A stretch of 64,000 nucleotides of DNA, taken from contig NC_015730.1 in the NCBI RefSeq assembly GCF_000154785.2, forward strand, positions 2,790,001 through 2,854,000. The letters run 5' to 3'. This DNA is from Roseobacter litoralis Och 149 (lineage in GTDB: Bacteria > Pseudomonadota > Alphaproteobacteria > Rhodobacterales > Rhodobacteraceae). Under the pieces are notes generated by a model. It saw only the letters and a program-made list of their open reading frames with translations. It was not told the DNA's origin and made no database searches. A program made the translations under genes and the position numbers. Of this stretch, positions 19,431-27,636 are shown piece after piece (positions within the stretch are counted from its first letter, which is position 1; the number at the start of each line of letters is the position of its first letter).

Positions 19431-19999
19431 CGGCCCATTGCCGATACATCTTCATACCGATGACAAGTGACGAGATGATCGTTCACCATTCCTACCGCTT
19501 CCATAAAGGCATAGACGATCGTGGGACCGCAAAATTTAAACCCTTCCGCTTTGAGGTCCTTTGAAATCTGCACCGACAATGGCGTTTGGGTCGGCACATC
19601 TGACTGTGTATGCCACGCGTTCTGCAGCGGTTTGCCATCAACATATTTCCACAGAAAGGTATCGAACCCTTCGCGGGCTTGAATTTCCTGCCAGGTGCGG
19701 GCGTTGGAAATCGTGGCTTCAATCTTGCCACGGTGTCGAATGATGCCGGTATCCGTCAGCAGGCGTTCGACGTCCGCCTCCCCCCATTCTGCGATCACAT
19801 CAGGGTCGAAACCCACGAATGCAGCCCTGAAGTTCTCCCGCTTCTTGAGGATGGTGATCCAGCTCAACCCGGCCTGAAAACCGTCGAGAATCAGTTTCTC
19901 CCAAAGGGCGCGACTGTCGTACTCCGGGACCCCCCAATCGGTATCGTGATACTCCAGATATATCTGTTCGGGTCCGGCCCAGTCGCAGCGTGATGTCAT
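19427..19999 (-). CDS. tag: DNA-3-methyladenine glycosylase I
   Basis: Excises 3-methyladenine from alkylated DNA (base-excision repair). It has 190 residues from ATG 19999 (MTSRCDWAG); the frame is open for a further 36 codons upstream, but these are unlike the family. Characteristic blocks are the N-terminal RCDWAG, YHDTDWGVP, FQAGLSWITILKKRE (helix-hairpin-helix region), FKFCGPTIVYAFMEAVGMVNDH and the C-terminal HLVTCHRY. In these, the paired His and Cys residues near both ends bind a structural zinc. It diverges from the EAL gene. Confidence 0.93.
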   Translation of the reverse strand: MTSRCDWAGPEQIYLEYHDTDWGVPEYDSRALWEKLILDGFQAGLSWITILKKRENFRAAFVGFDPDVIAEWGEADVERLLTDTGIIRHRGKIEATISNARTWQEIQAREGFDTFLWKYVDGKPLQNAWHTQSDVPTQTPLSVQISKDLKAEGFKFCGPTIVYAFMEAVGMVNDHLVTCHRYEDVSAMGR

Positions 20000-20098
20000 T
20001 TTTTCTTTTCTTTTCAGTATTCTTAGCTTCTGTAAACCACATCTAAAATTGGAACAAAATGAGAATATTAACCAGCTTTTAGCATATGTGGTGGCAAT

Positions 20099-20971
20099 AT
20101 GGCACAAACCGAGAACGTTAGGAACAACATGCCTGCTTCAATCAATCGCGTCGTGGCTGACGTCGCTCCGGGGAGCGACAACCCATTGAATTTTGCGCTC
20201 ACAAAGCGGGATCAAAGGACCATTGATATGGTTGCTGCAGCTGTCAGACAAAAGCAAGTCTTGTTAGCGTATCAGCCGATCATGCAGGCGCGGGATCAAA
20301 GCAAAGTTGCCTTTTACGAGGGTCTGATCCGCGTTCTGGATGAGACCGGGCGGGTTATTCCGGCGGGAGCGTTTTTGGAGGCGATCGAAAACCTGGAACT
20401 CGGGCGCCAATTGGACACGCTGGCGCTGGATGAGGGTCTGCGCGCCTTGCACGAAAATCCGGAATTGCGGTTATCGATCAATATGTCGGCACGTTCCATC
20501 GGGTATGAGCCATGGAACCGCGTGCTCGACAAATGGCTCAAGCAGAATGAACTCATCGGCGAGCGATTGATTCTTGAGATCACCGAAAGCAGCGCAATGG
20601 GTGTACCTGAACTGGTTGTGGACTTCATGGACCGGCTTCAGCTGAGGGGTATTTGCTTTGCCATGGATGACTTTGGCGCAGGATATACCGCGTTGCGGTA
20701 TTTCAAGGAATTCTGCTTTGACGTGATCAAGATTGATGGGCAGTTCATCAAAGGCATCGCGGACGACCCCGACAATCAGGCAATGACCTCCGCTATGATC
20801 TCCATCGCGAAACACTTCGACATGCTGACGGTGGCAGAATTTGTGGAATGTGAAGCGGATGCGCAAAAACTCGTGAGCCTCGGGGTCGACTGCTTGCAGG
20901 GGTATCACTTTGCGGCCGCCACGACCCGCCCCGCATGGCTGCGCGACAAGCACCTCAGTCAAGCCGTTTAA
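20099..20971 (+). CDS. EAL-domain cyclic-di-GMP phosphodiesterase
   Basis: A soluble 290-residue protein that is essentially one EAL domain (about 45-285) after a short unstructured N-terminus. It keeps the metal and catalytic residues: Glu-74 (in YEGLIR, an EGL variant of EAL), Asn-128, Glu-160, Asp-190 and Asp-191 in MDDFGAGYTALR, Lys-211, Glu-247/250 in AEFVEC (usually AEGVET) and Gln-267 in LQGYHFA. It should therefore hydrolyse c-di-GMP. No GGDEF, sensor or membrane region is present. Start ATG 20099; a second ATG at 20129 has a clearer AGGA site and may be the real start. Confidence 0.88.
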   Translation: MAQTENVRNNMPASINRVVADVAPGSDNPLNFALTKRDQRTIDMVAAAVRQKQVLLAYQPIMQARDQSKVAFYEGLIRVLDETGRVIPAGAFLEAIENLELGRQLDTLALDEGLRALHENPELRLSINMSARSIGYEPWNRVLDKWLKQNELIGERLILEITESSAMGVPELVVDFMDRLQLRGICFAMDDFGAGYTALRYFKEFCFDVIKIDGQFIKGIADDPDNQAMTSAMISIAKHFDMLTVAEFVECEADAQKLVSLGVDCLQGYHFAAATTRPAWLRDKHLSQAV

Positions 20972-20997
20972 CGATTCAACTTCTTTGTGTTTGCGGT

Positions 20998-21010
20998 GCT
21001 GTGTCACAGC
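20998..21010. repeat. 13-bp perfect palindrome before phaA
   Basis: GCTGTG-T-CACAGC, in the 159-base gap between the EAL gene and phaA, about 120 bases before the phaA start. Just after it lies a weak promoter-like pair (TTGCCC 21020-21025 and TAACAG 21043-21048, 17-base spacer). It may be an operator for phaA. Confidence 0.35.
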
Positions 21011-21130
21011 TTTCAGATGTTGCCCGGTTCTTTATGTTACGTTAACAGTTGCCCGTATCGCAGAAGGGGCTAAGTGATAACGGTTTTCCGCGCTTGGTCT
21101 TTTCGAGAACTGGCAAAGGACCAAAAAACC

Positions 21131-22306
21131 ATGACGAACGTCGTAATCGCCTCCGCCGCAAGAACTGCCGTCGGCAGCTTTGGCGGGTCATTCGCTACCA
21201 CTCCGGCTCATGATCTCGGAGCAGCAATGCTCAAAGAAGTCGTGGCGCGCGCGGGCGTCGATCCTTCGGAAGTATCCGAAACGATCCTCGGTCAGGTGCT
21301 GACGGCTGCTCAGGGGCAGAACCCGGCGCGGCAGGCGCATATCAACGCGGGTCTGCCACAAGAAAGCTCGGCCTGGACGATCAATCAGGTTTGTGGTTCC
21401 GGTTTGCGCACCGTTGCCCTTGCCGCTCAGCACATCCAATTGGGCGATGCCTCGATTGTTGCCGCGGGCGGTCAGGAAAACATGACACTGTCCCCCCATG
21501 CCGCCTCGCTGCGCGCAGGCCACAAGATGGGCGACATGAAATATATCGACACGATGATTCGTGACGGGCTGTGGGATGCGTTCAACGGCTACCACATGGG
21601 TCAAACCGCCGAAAACGTCGCTGAAAAATGGCAGATCAGCCGTGAACAGCAGGATGAATTTGCGGTTGCCTCCCAAAACAAGGCAGAGGCAGCTCAAAAG
21701 GCCGGTAAATTTGACGACGAAATCTTCGCCTATACCATCAGCACGCGCAAAGGCGACATCGTCGTCGACAAAGACGAATACATCCGCCATGGCGCCACGA
21801 TGGAAGCCATGCAAAAGCTGCGCCCTGCCTTTACAAAAGACGGCTCAGTTACCGCGGCGAACGCTTCGGGCCTGAACGATGGCGCAGCCGGTGCGTTGCT
21901 TATGTCTGTCGATGAGGCCGCAAAGCGCGGCATCGAACCTCTCGCGCGCGTTGCAAGCTATGCGACTGTGGGCCTCGACCCGTCGATCATGGGCGCAGGA
22001 CCCATCTTTGCCAGCCGCAAAGCGTTGGAAAAGGCCGGCTGGAAAGCAGAAGACCTAGACCTTGTCGAGGCCAACGAAGCCTTTGCCGCGCAAGCCTGTG
22101 CGGTCAACAAAGACATGGGCTGGGACCCTGCCGTGGTAAACGTCAACGGTGGCGCCATCGCCATCGGGCACCCCATCGGTGCGTCCGGTGCGCGCATTCT
22201 CAACACGCTGCTGTTCGAAATGAAACGCCGCGACGCCAAGAAAGGTCTCGCGACACTGTGCATCGGCGGCGGTATGGGCGTTGCCATGTGCCTTGAGCGC
22301 GACTGA
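21131..22306 (+). CDS. phaA: Acetyl-CoA C-acetyltransferase (beta-ketothiolase)
   Basis: Condenses two acetyl-CoA to acetoacetyl-CoA, the first step of polyhydroxybutyrate synthesis. It has 391 residues from ATG 21131 ([15 protein letters not shown]), with AAAGGA ten bases upstream. The thiolase residues are present: Cys-88 in NQVCGSGLR (acylated), the His of [10 protein letters not shown] (about 347) and the Cys of TLCIGGGMG (about 377). phaB follows on the same strand 118 bases on; the synthase phaC is not in the window. Confidence 0.96.
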   Translation: MTNVVIASAARTAVGSFGGSFATTPAHDLGAAMLKEVVARAGVDPSEVSETILGQVLTAAQGQNPARQAHINAGLPQESSAWTINQVCGSGLRTVALAAQHIQLGDASIVAAGGQENMTLSPHAASLRAGHKMGDMKYIDTMIRDGLWDAFNGYHMGQTAENVAEKWQISREQQDEFAVASQNKAEAAQKAGKFDDEIFAYTISTRKGDIVVDKDEYIRHGATMEAMQKLRPAFTKDGSVTAANASGLNDGAAGALLMSVDEAAKRGIEPLARVASYATVGLDPSIMGAGPIFASRKALEKAGWKAEDLDLVEANEAFAAQACAVNKDMGWDPAVVNVNGGAIAIGHPIGASGARILNTLLFEMKRRDAKKGLATLCIGGGMGVAMCLERD

Positions 22307-22314
22307 ACCGGATC

Positions 22315-22340
22315 AAAGTGGCACCTGCGGGTGCCGCTTT
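22315..22340 (+). terminator. Hairpin between phaA and phaB
   Basis: AAAGTGGCACC (22315-22325) pairs with GGTGCCGCTTT (22330-22340) with one mismatch and a 4-base loop. The stem starts 8 bases after the phaA stop. No long T-run follows, so it may be a partial terminator or an RNA processing/stability stem that sets unequal phaA and phaB levels. Confidence 0.5.
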
Positions 22341-22424
22341 GAAACACAAAACCTATCGTGCTGCGTCTTCGATCCGGCACGTCCAATTTAGATTAGATTA
22401 CCAAATCACTTGAGGAGACTGAAT

Positions 22425-23147
22425 ATGTCCCGTGTTGCACTTGTCACCGGAGGAAGCCGAGGAATCGGATCCGCAATTTCAAACGCGTTGAAAGATGCAG
22501 GATACGCCGTCGCAGCAACCTATGCCGGCAATGACGAAGCCGCCGCGAAATTCACTGCCGAAACAGGCATCAAGACATACAAATGGAATGTTGCCGACTA
22601 CGAGGCGAGCAAGAATGGTATCGCACAAGTCGAAGCTGACCTTGGCCCGATTGACGTGGTGGTCGCGAATGCAGGTATCACCCGCGACGCGCCCTTCCAC
22701 AAAATGACCCCTGAGCAATGGCAGGAAGTCATCGACACGAACCTCACCGGTGTTTTCAATACCGTGCACCCGGTCTGGCCCGGCATGCGCGAGCGCAAGT
22801 TTGGCCGTGTGATCGTGATCAGCTCGATCAATGGCCAGAAGGGTCAGTTTGCACAGGTCAACTACGCCGCAACAAAAGCCGGTGATCTGGGCATTGTTAA
22901 ATCACTGGCACAGGAAGGCGCGCGCGCAGGCATCACCGCCAATGCGATCTGCCCGGGCTACATTGCGACCGAAATGGTCATGGCAATCCCCGAAAAAGTG
23001 CGTGACAGCATTATTGCAGGCATTCCGGCTGGACGTTTGGGCGAACCCGAAGAAATTGCGCGCTGCGTGGCGTTCCTCGCATCAGATGATGCAGGCTTCA
23101 TCAACGGCTCAACCATTTCCGCAAATGGTGCTCAGTTCTTCGTCTGA
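22425..23147 (+). CDS. phaB: Acetoacetyl-CoA reductase
   Basis: NADPH-dependent short-chain dehydrogenase making (R)-3-hydroxybutyryl-CoA for polyhydroxybutyrate. It has 240 residues from ATG 22425 (MSRVALVTGGSRGIG), with GAGGAG at a good distance. It has the glycine-rich cofactor loop TGGSRGIGSA, NAGITRD and the catalytic Tyr-147/Lys-151 (NYAATKAG). It ends NGSTISANGAQFF, typical of PhaB. It is followed directly by a strong terminator, so phaA-phaB form the unit. Confidence 0.95.
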   Translation: MSRVALVTGGSRGIGSAISNALKDAGYAVAATYAGNDEAAAKFTAETGIKTYKWNVADYEASKNGIAQVEADLGPIDVVVANAGITRDAPFHKMTPEQWQEVIDTNLTGVFNTVHPVWPGMRERKFGRVIVISSINGQKGQFAQVNYAATKAGDLGIVKSLAQEGARAGITANAICPGYIATEMVMAIPEKVRDSIIAGIPAGRLGEPEEIARCVAFLASDDAGFINGSTISANGAQFFV

Positions 23148-23168
23148 GCCATAACAGCATTGCAAATC

Positions 23169-23200
23169 AAAGGGCCGGTTCATGCGAACCGGCCCTTTTT
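23169..23200 (+). terminator. Intrinsic terminator of phaB
   Basis: AAAGGGCCGGTTC (23169-23181) pairs perfectly with GAACCGGCCCTTT (23186-23198) around the tetraloop ATGC, with T-run to 23200. The symmetrical A and T tracts could also serve the small minus-strand gene that ends at 23226. Confidence 0.93.
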
Positions 23201-23225
23201 GATCCCGTAAGAACGCTGCAGTCGT

Positions 23226-23345
23226 TCAGCGGGAAACCGTTGACGGGAACAGCCAGTGCCATGCTTCGACCAGAACCTGGCTGCGTTCGTAATGCGCACG
23301 CTCAATCGCTGCGCGGGTTTTTTCATTTGTAGGTGTCTCGATCAT
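23226..23345 (-). CDS. 39-residue small protein of unknown function
   Basis: A short open frame starting MIETPTNEKTRAAIERAHYE and ending VSRstop. It has a good ribosome-binding site (GGAG, seven bases before ATG 23345). The composition is amphipathic: a charged helix (EKTRAAIERAHYERSQ) followed by an aromatic patch (VEAWHWLF). It diverges from the LysR gene, 120 bases away, and ends just short of the phaB terminator. I think close relatives occur in Roseobacter-group genomes but cannot confirm that. No function is offered. Confidence 0.65.
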   Translation of the reverse strand: MIETPTNEKTRAAIERAHYERSQVLVEAWHWLFPSTVSR

Positions 23346-23442
23346 CGCCTTGCTCCATCTTGTTTTGCAGCATCAGTGTTTCTGAACTGATACTAAGATG
23401 ACACTCACAGTAAAAAGCTACAAACGAGACTTTCGCCACCTT

Positions 23443-23463
23443 CACTTAAGTATTACTTATGTG
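23443..23463. promoter_or_regulatory. Operator-like dyad at the LysR gene start
   Basis: CACTTAAG (23443-23450) and CTTATGTG (23456-23463) form an inverted repeat matching at 7 of 8 positions around a 5-base centre. It ends two bases before the LysR ATG and lies in the intergenic space shared with the small minus-strand gene. LysR proteins bind dyads of this kind, so self-regulation is likely. Confidence 0.5.
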
Positions 23464-23465
23464 AA

Positions 23466-24398
23466 ATGAGTGATCGCCTACCTCCCCTCACGGCACTTCG
23501 GGCCTTTGATGCAGCGGCAAGACATATGTCTTTTGCCAAGGCCGCCGATGAGCTATCGGTGACGCCCGCCGCCCTGAGTTTTCAGATCAAGTCACTTGAG
23601 GCACATCTGGGCGCGCCATTGTTTCGACGCCTCAACCGGGCTGTTGAGTTAACCGAGGCCGGGCAGGTGCTTGCGCCTGGTGCGGCTGATGGGTTTGCCA
23701 CGCTGACTGTGGCGTGGCGTGCGGCGCAACGCCTGCAGGACGAACAAACCCTGACGGTCACTGCAGGCCCCGCCTTCACCGCCAAATGGCTTGCGCCGCG
23801 CCTGTATGAATTTGCGCACACGCATCCCGAGGTCGAACTGCGCTTCTCTGCCTCCCTCAAAATCGTGGACTTTGCTCGGGACGCTGTAGATGTTGCTGTG
23901 CGTTTTGGTCGGCGGGTTGATCCCGAGCTTTGGGCCCTTCCACTTGCCGAAGAATGGGTTGCACCCGTCATGACACCGGCTTTGGCGCAGAAATACCCAA
24001 CCCCCGAAAGCCTGACAAAGGCACCTCTGATTTTCGACGACTCGATCAATTTCTTGCAGCCCGCTCCGGATTGGGCGGCATGGTTCCGCACAATGGGCAT
24101 CGATTACAAGCCAGATCACGGTCCACGCTTCAGTCAGGCGGATCACGCAATTGATGCCGCTCTGGCGGGTGTTGGTGTGGTCCTGGGGCGTCGCGCGTTG
24201 GTGGTAAAGGATATTGACGAAGGTCGGCTGGTGTTGCCCTTTCCGCGCGCCGTCAGCACGGGTGCACGGTTTCATTTCCTGTGTACGCGCGGTTCCGAAG
24301 ACAGGCCGCAAGTGCGTGCATTTCGCGAATGGATTGTCGCGGAGATCGCAAAAACCGCATATATAACTCAAGGGTTGGAGATTGTACCCATCTCCTGA
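23466..24398 (+). CDS. LysR-family transcriptional regulator (GcvA-like)
   Basis: A 310-residue DNA-binding regulator. The winged helix-turn-helix occupies about 6-65 (LPPLTALRAFDAAARHMSFA, then AADELSVTPAALSFQIKSLE), the form typical of the GcvA/AmpR branch. The substrate-binding domain spans about 95-300 (TVTAGPAFTAKWLAPRLYEF, then DVAVRFGRR). It starts at ATG 23466. A dyad lies immediately upstream, and the divergent 39-residue gene is the obvious candidate target. The inducer is unknown. Confidence 0.9.
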   Translation: MSDRLPPLTALRAFDAAARHMSFAKAADELSVTPAALSFQIKSLEAHLGAPLFRRLNRAVELTEAGQVLAPGAADGFATLTVAWRAAQRLQDEQTLTVTAGPAFTAKWLAPRLYEFAHTHPEVELRFSASLKIVDFARDAVDVAVRFGRRVDPELWALPLAEEWVAPVMTPALAQKYPTPESLTKAPLIFDDSINFLQPAPDWAAWFRTMGIDYKPDHGPRFSQADHAIDAALAGVGVVLGRRALVVKDIDEGRLVLPFPRAVSTGARFHFLCTRGSEDRPQVRAFREWIVAEIAKTAYITQGLEIVPIS

Positions 24399-24452
24399 CG
24401 GCAGTTCAGGGCAGCACGGTCATTCAACCGCCTGCCCATCGCACGTACCCGC

Positions 24453-24617
24453 CTAGCTTGACAGTCGGGTGATTTCTTCTTTGAGACGAAGTTTTTGTTT
24501 TTTGAGGTCGGCGACATCAAGATTATCGCTACCTGGTGCACGCTGGGCTGCTTCGACAGCATCACTCAGAGACTCATGTTTCTTTCTCAGCTGTTCAACA
24601 TGTGCAGTTACGCTCAT
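24453..24617 (-). CDS. YdcH/DUF465 family small protein
   Basis: A 54-residue protein reading MSVTAHVEQLRKKHESLSDA and ending EEITRLSS. It is one helical hairpin with heptad-like Leu and Lys spacing (HVEQLRKKHESL, then LKKQKLRLKEEI), the pattern of DUF465, small conserved proteobacterial proteins of unknown role. AGGAGG lies five bases before ATG 24617. It is too short to be found by length cut-offs, but the ribosome-binding site and family match are good. Confidence 0.85.
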   Translation of the reverse strand: MSVTAHVEQLRKKHESLSDAVEAAQRAPGSDNLDVADLKKQKLRLKEEITRLSS

Positions 24618-24728
24618 TCAGTCCTCCTGTTGGTTCGAGTACAATTCGACTTGAGCACATCGGTCGCTTCAAGTCACGCCGCAAGCGCATTATGCCACTG
24701 CAAAGTGTTAAGGACAGGTTAATTTCGC

Positions 24729-25469
24729 CTAGAATGTAAGTGCGGCACCGTCGCGCAAGACTGCTTTAACCCGAGGCACGTAAGTGTCAGCGTCTTTCTC
24801 ATGACGTGACCCTTCGTGAAGAATCAAAGGCGTGTGCAGTCTGAATGCGCCCCGTCCATTCTTGCGCCCCCGCACGATCACAAGTTCCGGCATCCGGCCC
24901 GTGCGCGGCGACAGAGGCAGTACTTCGATAGAGCCAAGGCGCTTCCCCATCTCGGTCAGTATTTCTGGCAGCCGCTCAACCCGGTGAATAAAATGCGCAT
25001 ACCCTTTTGGCGCGAGCCTCTTGGCCGCAATTTTAATCCAGTCTGCCAAAGGTGTTTCTTCCCCCAGCGCGGTTTCGCGATCGGCATCATGTGCTGCGCG
25101 ACTGTCGCTGCGTTTGTAATAGGGCGGATTGGCAAGAACATGGTCGAACTGGCGTTCCCGGATATGCAGCGGCAGGTCAACGATATCCGCTGTGACAACT
25201 TCGAACGTGGACCCGCCATTGCGCTGCGCCAGATCTGCATAGAGTGGCTGACGCTCAACACCGGTCAGGACAAGCCCCGGAACCCGCGCCCCAAGACAAA
25301 GCGCCGCAGCCCCGACGCCACAACCCAGATCCAGAACCCGGTCACCGGCCGTTGCCGCAACCGTAGCCGCCAGCAAAACGGGATCCACACCCGCGCGGTA
25401 TCCCTTTTTGGGCTGCAAGAGGTGCAATTTCCCACCCAAAAACGCGTCTCTGGTATGGATTTCGCTCAC
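24729..25469 (-). CDS. tRNA1(Val) (adenine-N6)-methyltransferase-like protein
   Basis: A 246-residue SAM-dependent methyltransferase of the TrmN6/YfiC type. The SAM loop is VLDLGCGVGAAALCLGARVP (about 44-63) and the adenine-N6 catalytic motif NPPYYKR follows at about 114-120. The N-terminal block DAFLGGKLHLLQPKKGYRAG matches the same subfamily. It probably modifies a tRNA adenine, although the exact position cannot be read. It overlaps the DUF2007 gene by 4 bases, so the two are coupled. Confidence 0.85.
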   Translation of the reverse strand: MSEIHTRDAFLGGKLHLLQPKKGYRAGVDPVLLAATVAATAGDRVLDLGCGVGAAALCLGARVPGLVLTGVERQPLYADLAQRNGGSTFEVVTADIVDLPLHIRERQFDHVLANPPYYKRSDSRAAHDADRETALGEETPLADWIKIAAKRLAPKGYAHFIHRVERLPEILTEMGKRLGSIEVLPLSPRTGRMPELVIVRGRKNGRGAFRLHTPLILHEGSRHEKDADTYVPRVKAVLRDGAALTF

Positions 25470-25681
25470 AATCCCAATGGGATATCGTTATCCGTCAAAA
25501 CCCGTGTCGCAGCGAAGTGATCGTTTGTGCGCACCATTAATCTGCGTGGGAAAATTCCGATGCCACCTTCAAGAATGCTCATGTTTACGTCCATTTCAAA
25601 GCAGTCTATATCCTCCCCTTGTAAGAGGGCGGTCGCGAACGCGATGATGGTCGGGTCTGTGCTGCGCAAAAGCTCTTTCAT
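25466..25681 (-). CDS. DUF2007 family small protein
   Basis: A 71-residue protein starting MKELLRSTDPTIIAFATALL at ATG 25681; it reads on through GIFPRRLMVRTNDHFAATRV. The pattern (N-terminal TDP..I, cysteine-containing middle DCFEMD, C-terminal RRLMVR) fits DUF2007, putative signal-transducing proteins of unknown role. The open frame reaches back to 25819, but the extension is not family-like; the ribosome-binding site here is weak, so the start is slightly uncertain. It precedes trmN6 and diverges from ispB. Confidence 0.8.
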   Translation of the reverse strand: MKELLRSTDPTIIAFATALLQGEDIDCFEMDVNMSILEGGIGIFPRRLMVRTNDHFAATRVLTDNDIPLGL

Positions 25682-25737
25682 GCCAAGGATGTAAGGGCAA
25701 GCCGGCAGGAATGTCGAGACTTGCAAACAGGAATTTA

Positions 25738-26739
25738 ATGTCAAGAACCGAAAACGCGCAGAAGCCACATGACCGCATGGCGGCCTATCTGGAAAGCGAT
25801 ATGGCAGCGGTGAACACACTTATTCGTGAGCGCATGGCGTCAAAACACGCCCCACGGATTCCCGAAGTCACAGCCCATCTGGTTGATGCCGGTGGCAAAC
25901 GCCTTCGGCCCATGCTCACGCTGGCGACTGCGCATCTGTGTGGCTATGACGGCCCGTTTCACATCAACCTTGCTGCGACTGTCGAGTTTATCCATACGGC
26001 AACGCTTTTGCATGATGATGTGGTCGATGAAAGTGGCCAGCGACGGGGTCGGCCCACGGCGAACCTGCTGTGGGACAATAAATCCTCTGTGCTGGTGGGG
26101 GATTATCTGTTTTCCCGCAGTTTTCAGCTGATGGTCGAAACCGGGTCGCTGCGCGTATTGGACATCCTCGCCAATGCCTCTGCGACGATTGCAGAAGGTG
26201 AGGTTTTGCAACTCACCGCCAGCCAGAATCTGGCCACCACCGAAGAGATCTATTTGCAGGTTGTGCGTGGCAAGACGGCCGCGCTGTTTTCGGCGGCAAC
26301 CGAAGTGGGCGGGGTCATCGCCGGCGCGCCTGACGATCAGGTGGCAGCCCTTTTTGAATATGGCGACGCACTTGGGGTTGCCTTTCAAATCGTTGACGAT
26401 CTGCTTGATTTTCAAGGGGATGCCGGGGCAATCGGCAAAAACATCGGCGATGATTTCCGCGAGCGCAAACTGACCATGCCACTGATCAAGGCGGTCGCCA
26501 AAGCGGATGCAGAGGAGCGCGCCTTTTGGGTGCGTACGATTGAAAAGGGCAAACAGGAAGAGAGCGATCTGCAACACGCAATTGACCTGTTGCACAAGCA
26601 CGCAGCGCTTTTTGACACAAGTGTCGTGGCCCGTGCAGAGGCCGCGCGCGCAAAAGCAGCCCTTGCCCCCTTGCCCGCACATCCGGTCAAGGACATGCTG
26701 GTCGATCTGGCCGACTATGTGGTTGAGCGCATCAACTGA
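25738..26739 (+). CDS. ispB: Long-chain polyprenyl diphosphate synthase
   Basis: Makes the side chain (probably decaprenyl) of ubiquinone by condensing isopentenyl diphosphate. It has 333 residues from ATG 25738 (MSRTENAQKPHDRM), with AGGA six bases upstream; an ATG at 25711 is too close to its only upstream AGGA. The two aspartate-rich motifs are DDVVD (93-97, in LLHDDVVDES) and DDLLD (220-224). GGKRLRP and KTAALFSAA are also as expected. The 3' end overlaps ispE by 8 bases on the opposite strand. Confidence 0.93.
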   Translation: MSRTENAQKPHDRMAAYLESDMAAVNTLIRERMASKHAPRIPEVTAHLVDAGGKRLRPMLTLATAHLCGYDGPFHINLAATVEFIHTATLLHDDVVDESGQRRGRPTANLLWDNKSSVLVGDYLFSRSFQLMVETGSLRVLDILANASATIAEGEVLQLTASQNLATTEEIYLQVVRGKTAALFSAATEVGGVIAGAPDDQVAALFEYGDALGVAFQIVDDLLDFQGDAGAIGKNIGDDFRERKLTMPLIKAVAKADAEERAFWVRTIEKGKQEESDLQHAIDLLHKHAALFDTSVVARAEAARAKAALAPLPAHPVKDMLVDLADYVVERIN

Positions 26740-27625
26740 AACACGGTGCCGCGCGGTCGCTTTGCGAACCCAACTGCGCCGCCCTGATCCACCACTGCGG
26801 ATAAGTACGGGACAGCTCACGGGCCGCCAGCTGCGCCGCCTGCGCGGTTTCAAACAGTCCAAAGCAGGTCGCGCCTGAGCCGGACATCCGCGCCAATTGA
26901 CACGCCCTGTGCCCCTCAAGCGCTGATTGAACGGCTGCGATGGCAGGCTCCAGCGCGGTCGCGGCTTCTTGCATGTCATTGCGTTGCGCGCGCAGCCATT
27001 CGATACAGTCGCTCACCCCAGAAAATACGGGCGGGATATCAGGCATTGGCGGGTTGGTCCGCTGTTTCATCGCTTTGAAAACGGCCGGGGTTGGGACGGC
27101 GACGCGGGGGTTGATCAGCACCGCGTGCAGGGTCGGAAGGTGCCCCACGGGGGAGATGATTTCACCTATGCCCTCGATCCGGGCCGTTGTTGACGCCAGA
27201 CACATCGGAATATCCGCCCCGAGCACCAGAAGCCGTTCCAGAACATCATCGGCCTTCGGATCATAGCCCGGCGTTGCAGCACTCAACCCGCGAAAGGCGG
27301 CGGCAGCATCCGCGGACCCGCCACCAATACCCGAAGCCACGGGCAGGTTTTTCGTCAGGGTAAAGACAGCCTTTGGCGCCCCCTCCAGCAGCGCCGCAGC
27401 TCTCAAGACGAGGTTTTCGGGCCCATCCGGCACGGTCTCTGCTTCGGGCCCTTGGGTTATCATCTCGAAGGCGTCGCCGATTTCGATGCGCAGCACATCC
27501 CCCACATCTGCAAAGGTGACCAGACTATCAAGCAGGTGATACCCATCCGCGCGCTGCCCGGTCACTTGAAGGGTGAGGTTGATTTTCGCCGGGGCAAAGA
27601 CCTCAACGATCTGCGGCGTTGCCAT
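26732..27625 (-). CDS. ispE: 4-diphosphocytidyl-2-C-methyl-D-erythritol kinase
   Basis: GHMP-family kinase of the MEP pathway for isoprenoids, phosphorylating CDP-methylerythritol. It has 297 residues; the N-terminal AKINLTLQVTGQRADGYH and the ATP-binding glycine-rich loop PVASGIGGGSADAAAA (about 95-110) are diagnostic. The end SGSGATCFGLF is also typical. It converges on ispB, which uses MEP-pathway isoprenoid units, and is followed upstream (same strand) by the TPR gene with a gap of 11 bases. Confidence 0.94.
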   Translation of the reverse strand: MATPQIVEVFAPAKINLTLQVTGQRADGYHLLDSLVTFADVGDVLRIEIGDAFEMITQGPEAETVPDGPENLVLRAAALLEGAPKAVFTLTKNLPVASGIGGGSADAAAAFRGLSAATPGYDPKADDVLERLLVLGADIPMCLASTTARIEGIGEIISPVGHLPTLHAVLINPRVAVPTPAVFKAMKQRTNPPMPDIPPVFSGVSDCIEWLRAQRNDMQEAATALEPAIAAVQSALEGHRACQLARMSGSGATCFGLFETAQAAQLAARELSRTYPQWWIRAAQLGSQSDRAAPCFS

Positions 27626-27636
27626 GAAATCGGCCT

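Noticed and set aside
23148..23465. Gene-free gap after phaB
   Set aside because: It is not empty: it holds the phaB terminator, a 39-residue gene and an operator-like dyad.
24368..24565. 65-codon minus-strand frame overlapping the YdcH gene
   Set aside because: It is in a different frame from the conserved 54-residue protein, which has its own AGGAGG site and family pattern.
25840..26979. 379-codon minus-strand frame across ispB and the end of ispE
   Set aside because: It is antisense to two recognised genes with intact catalytic motifs.
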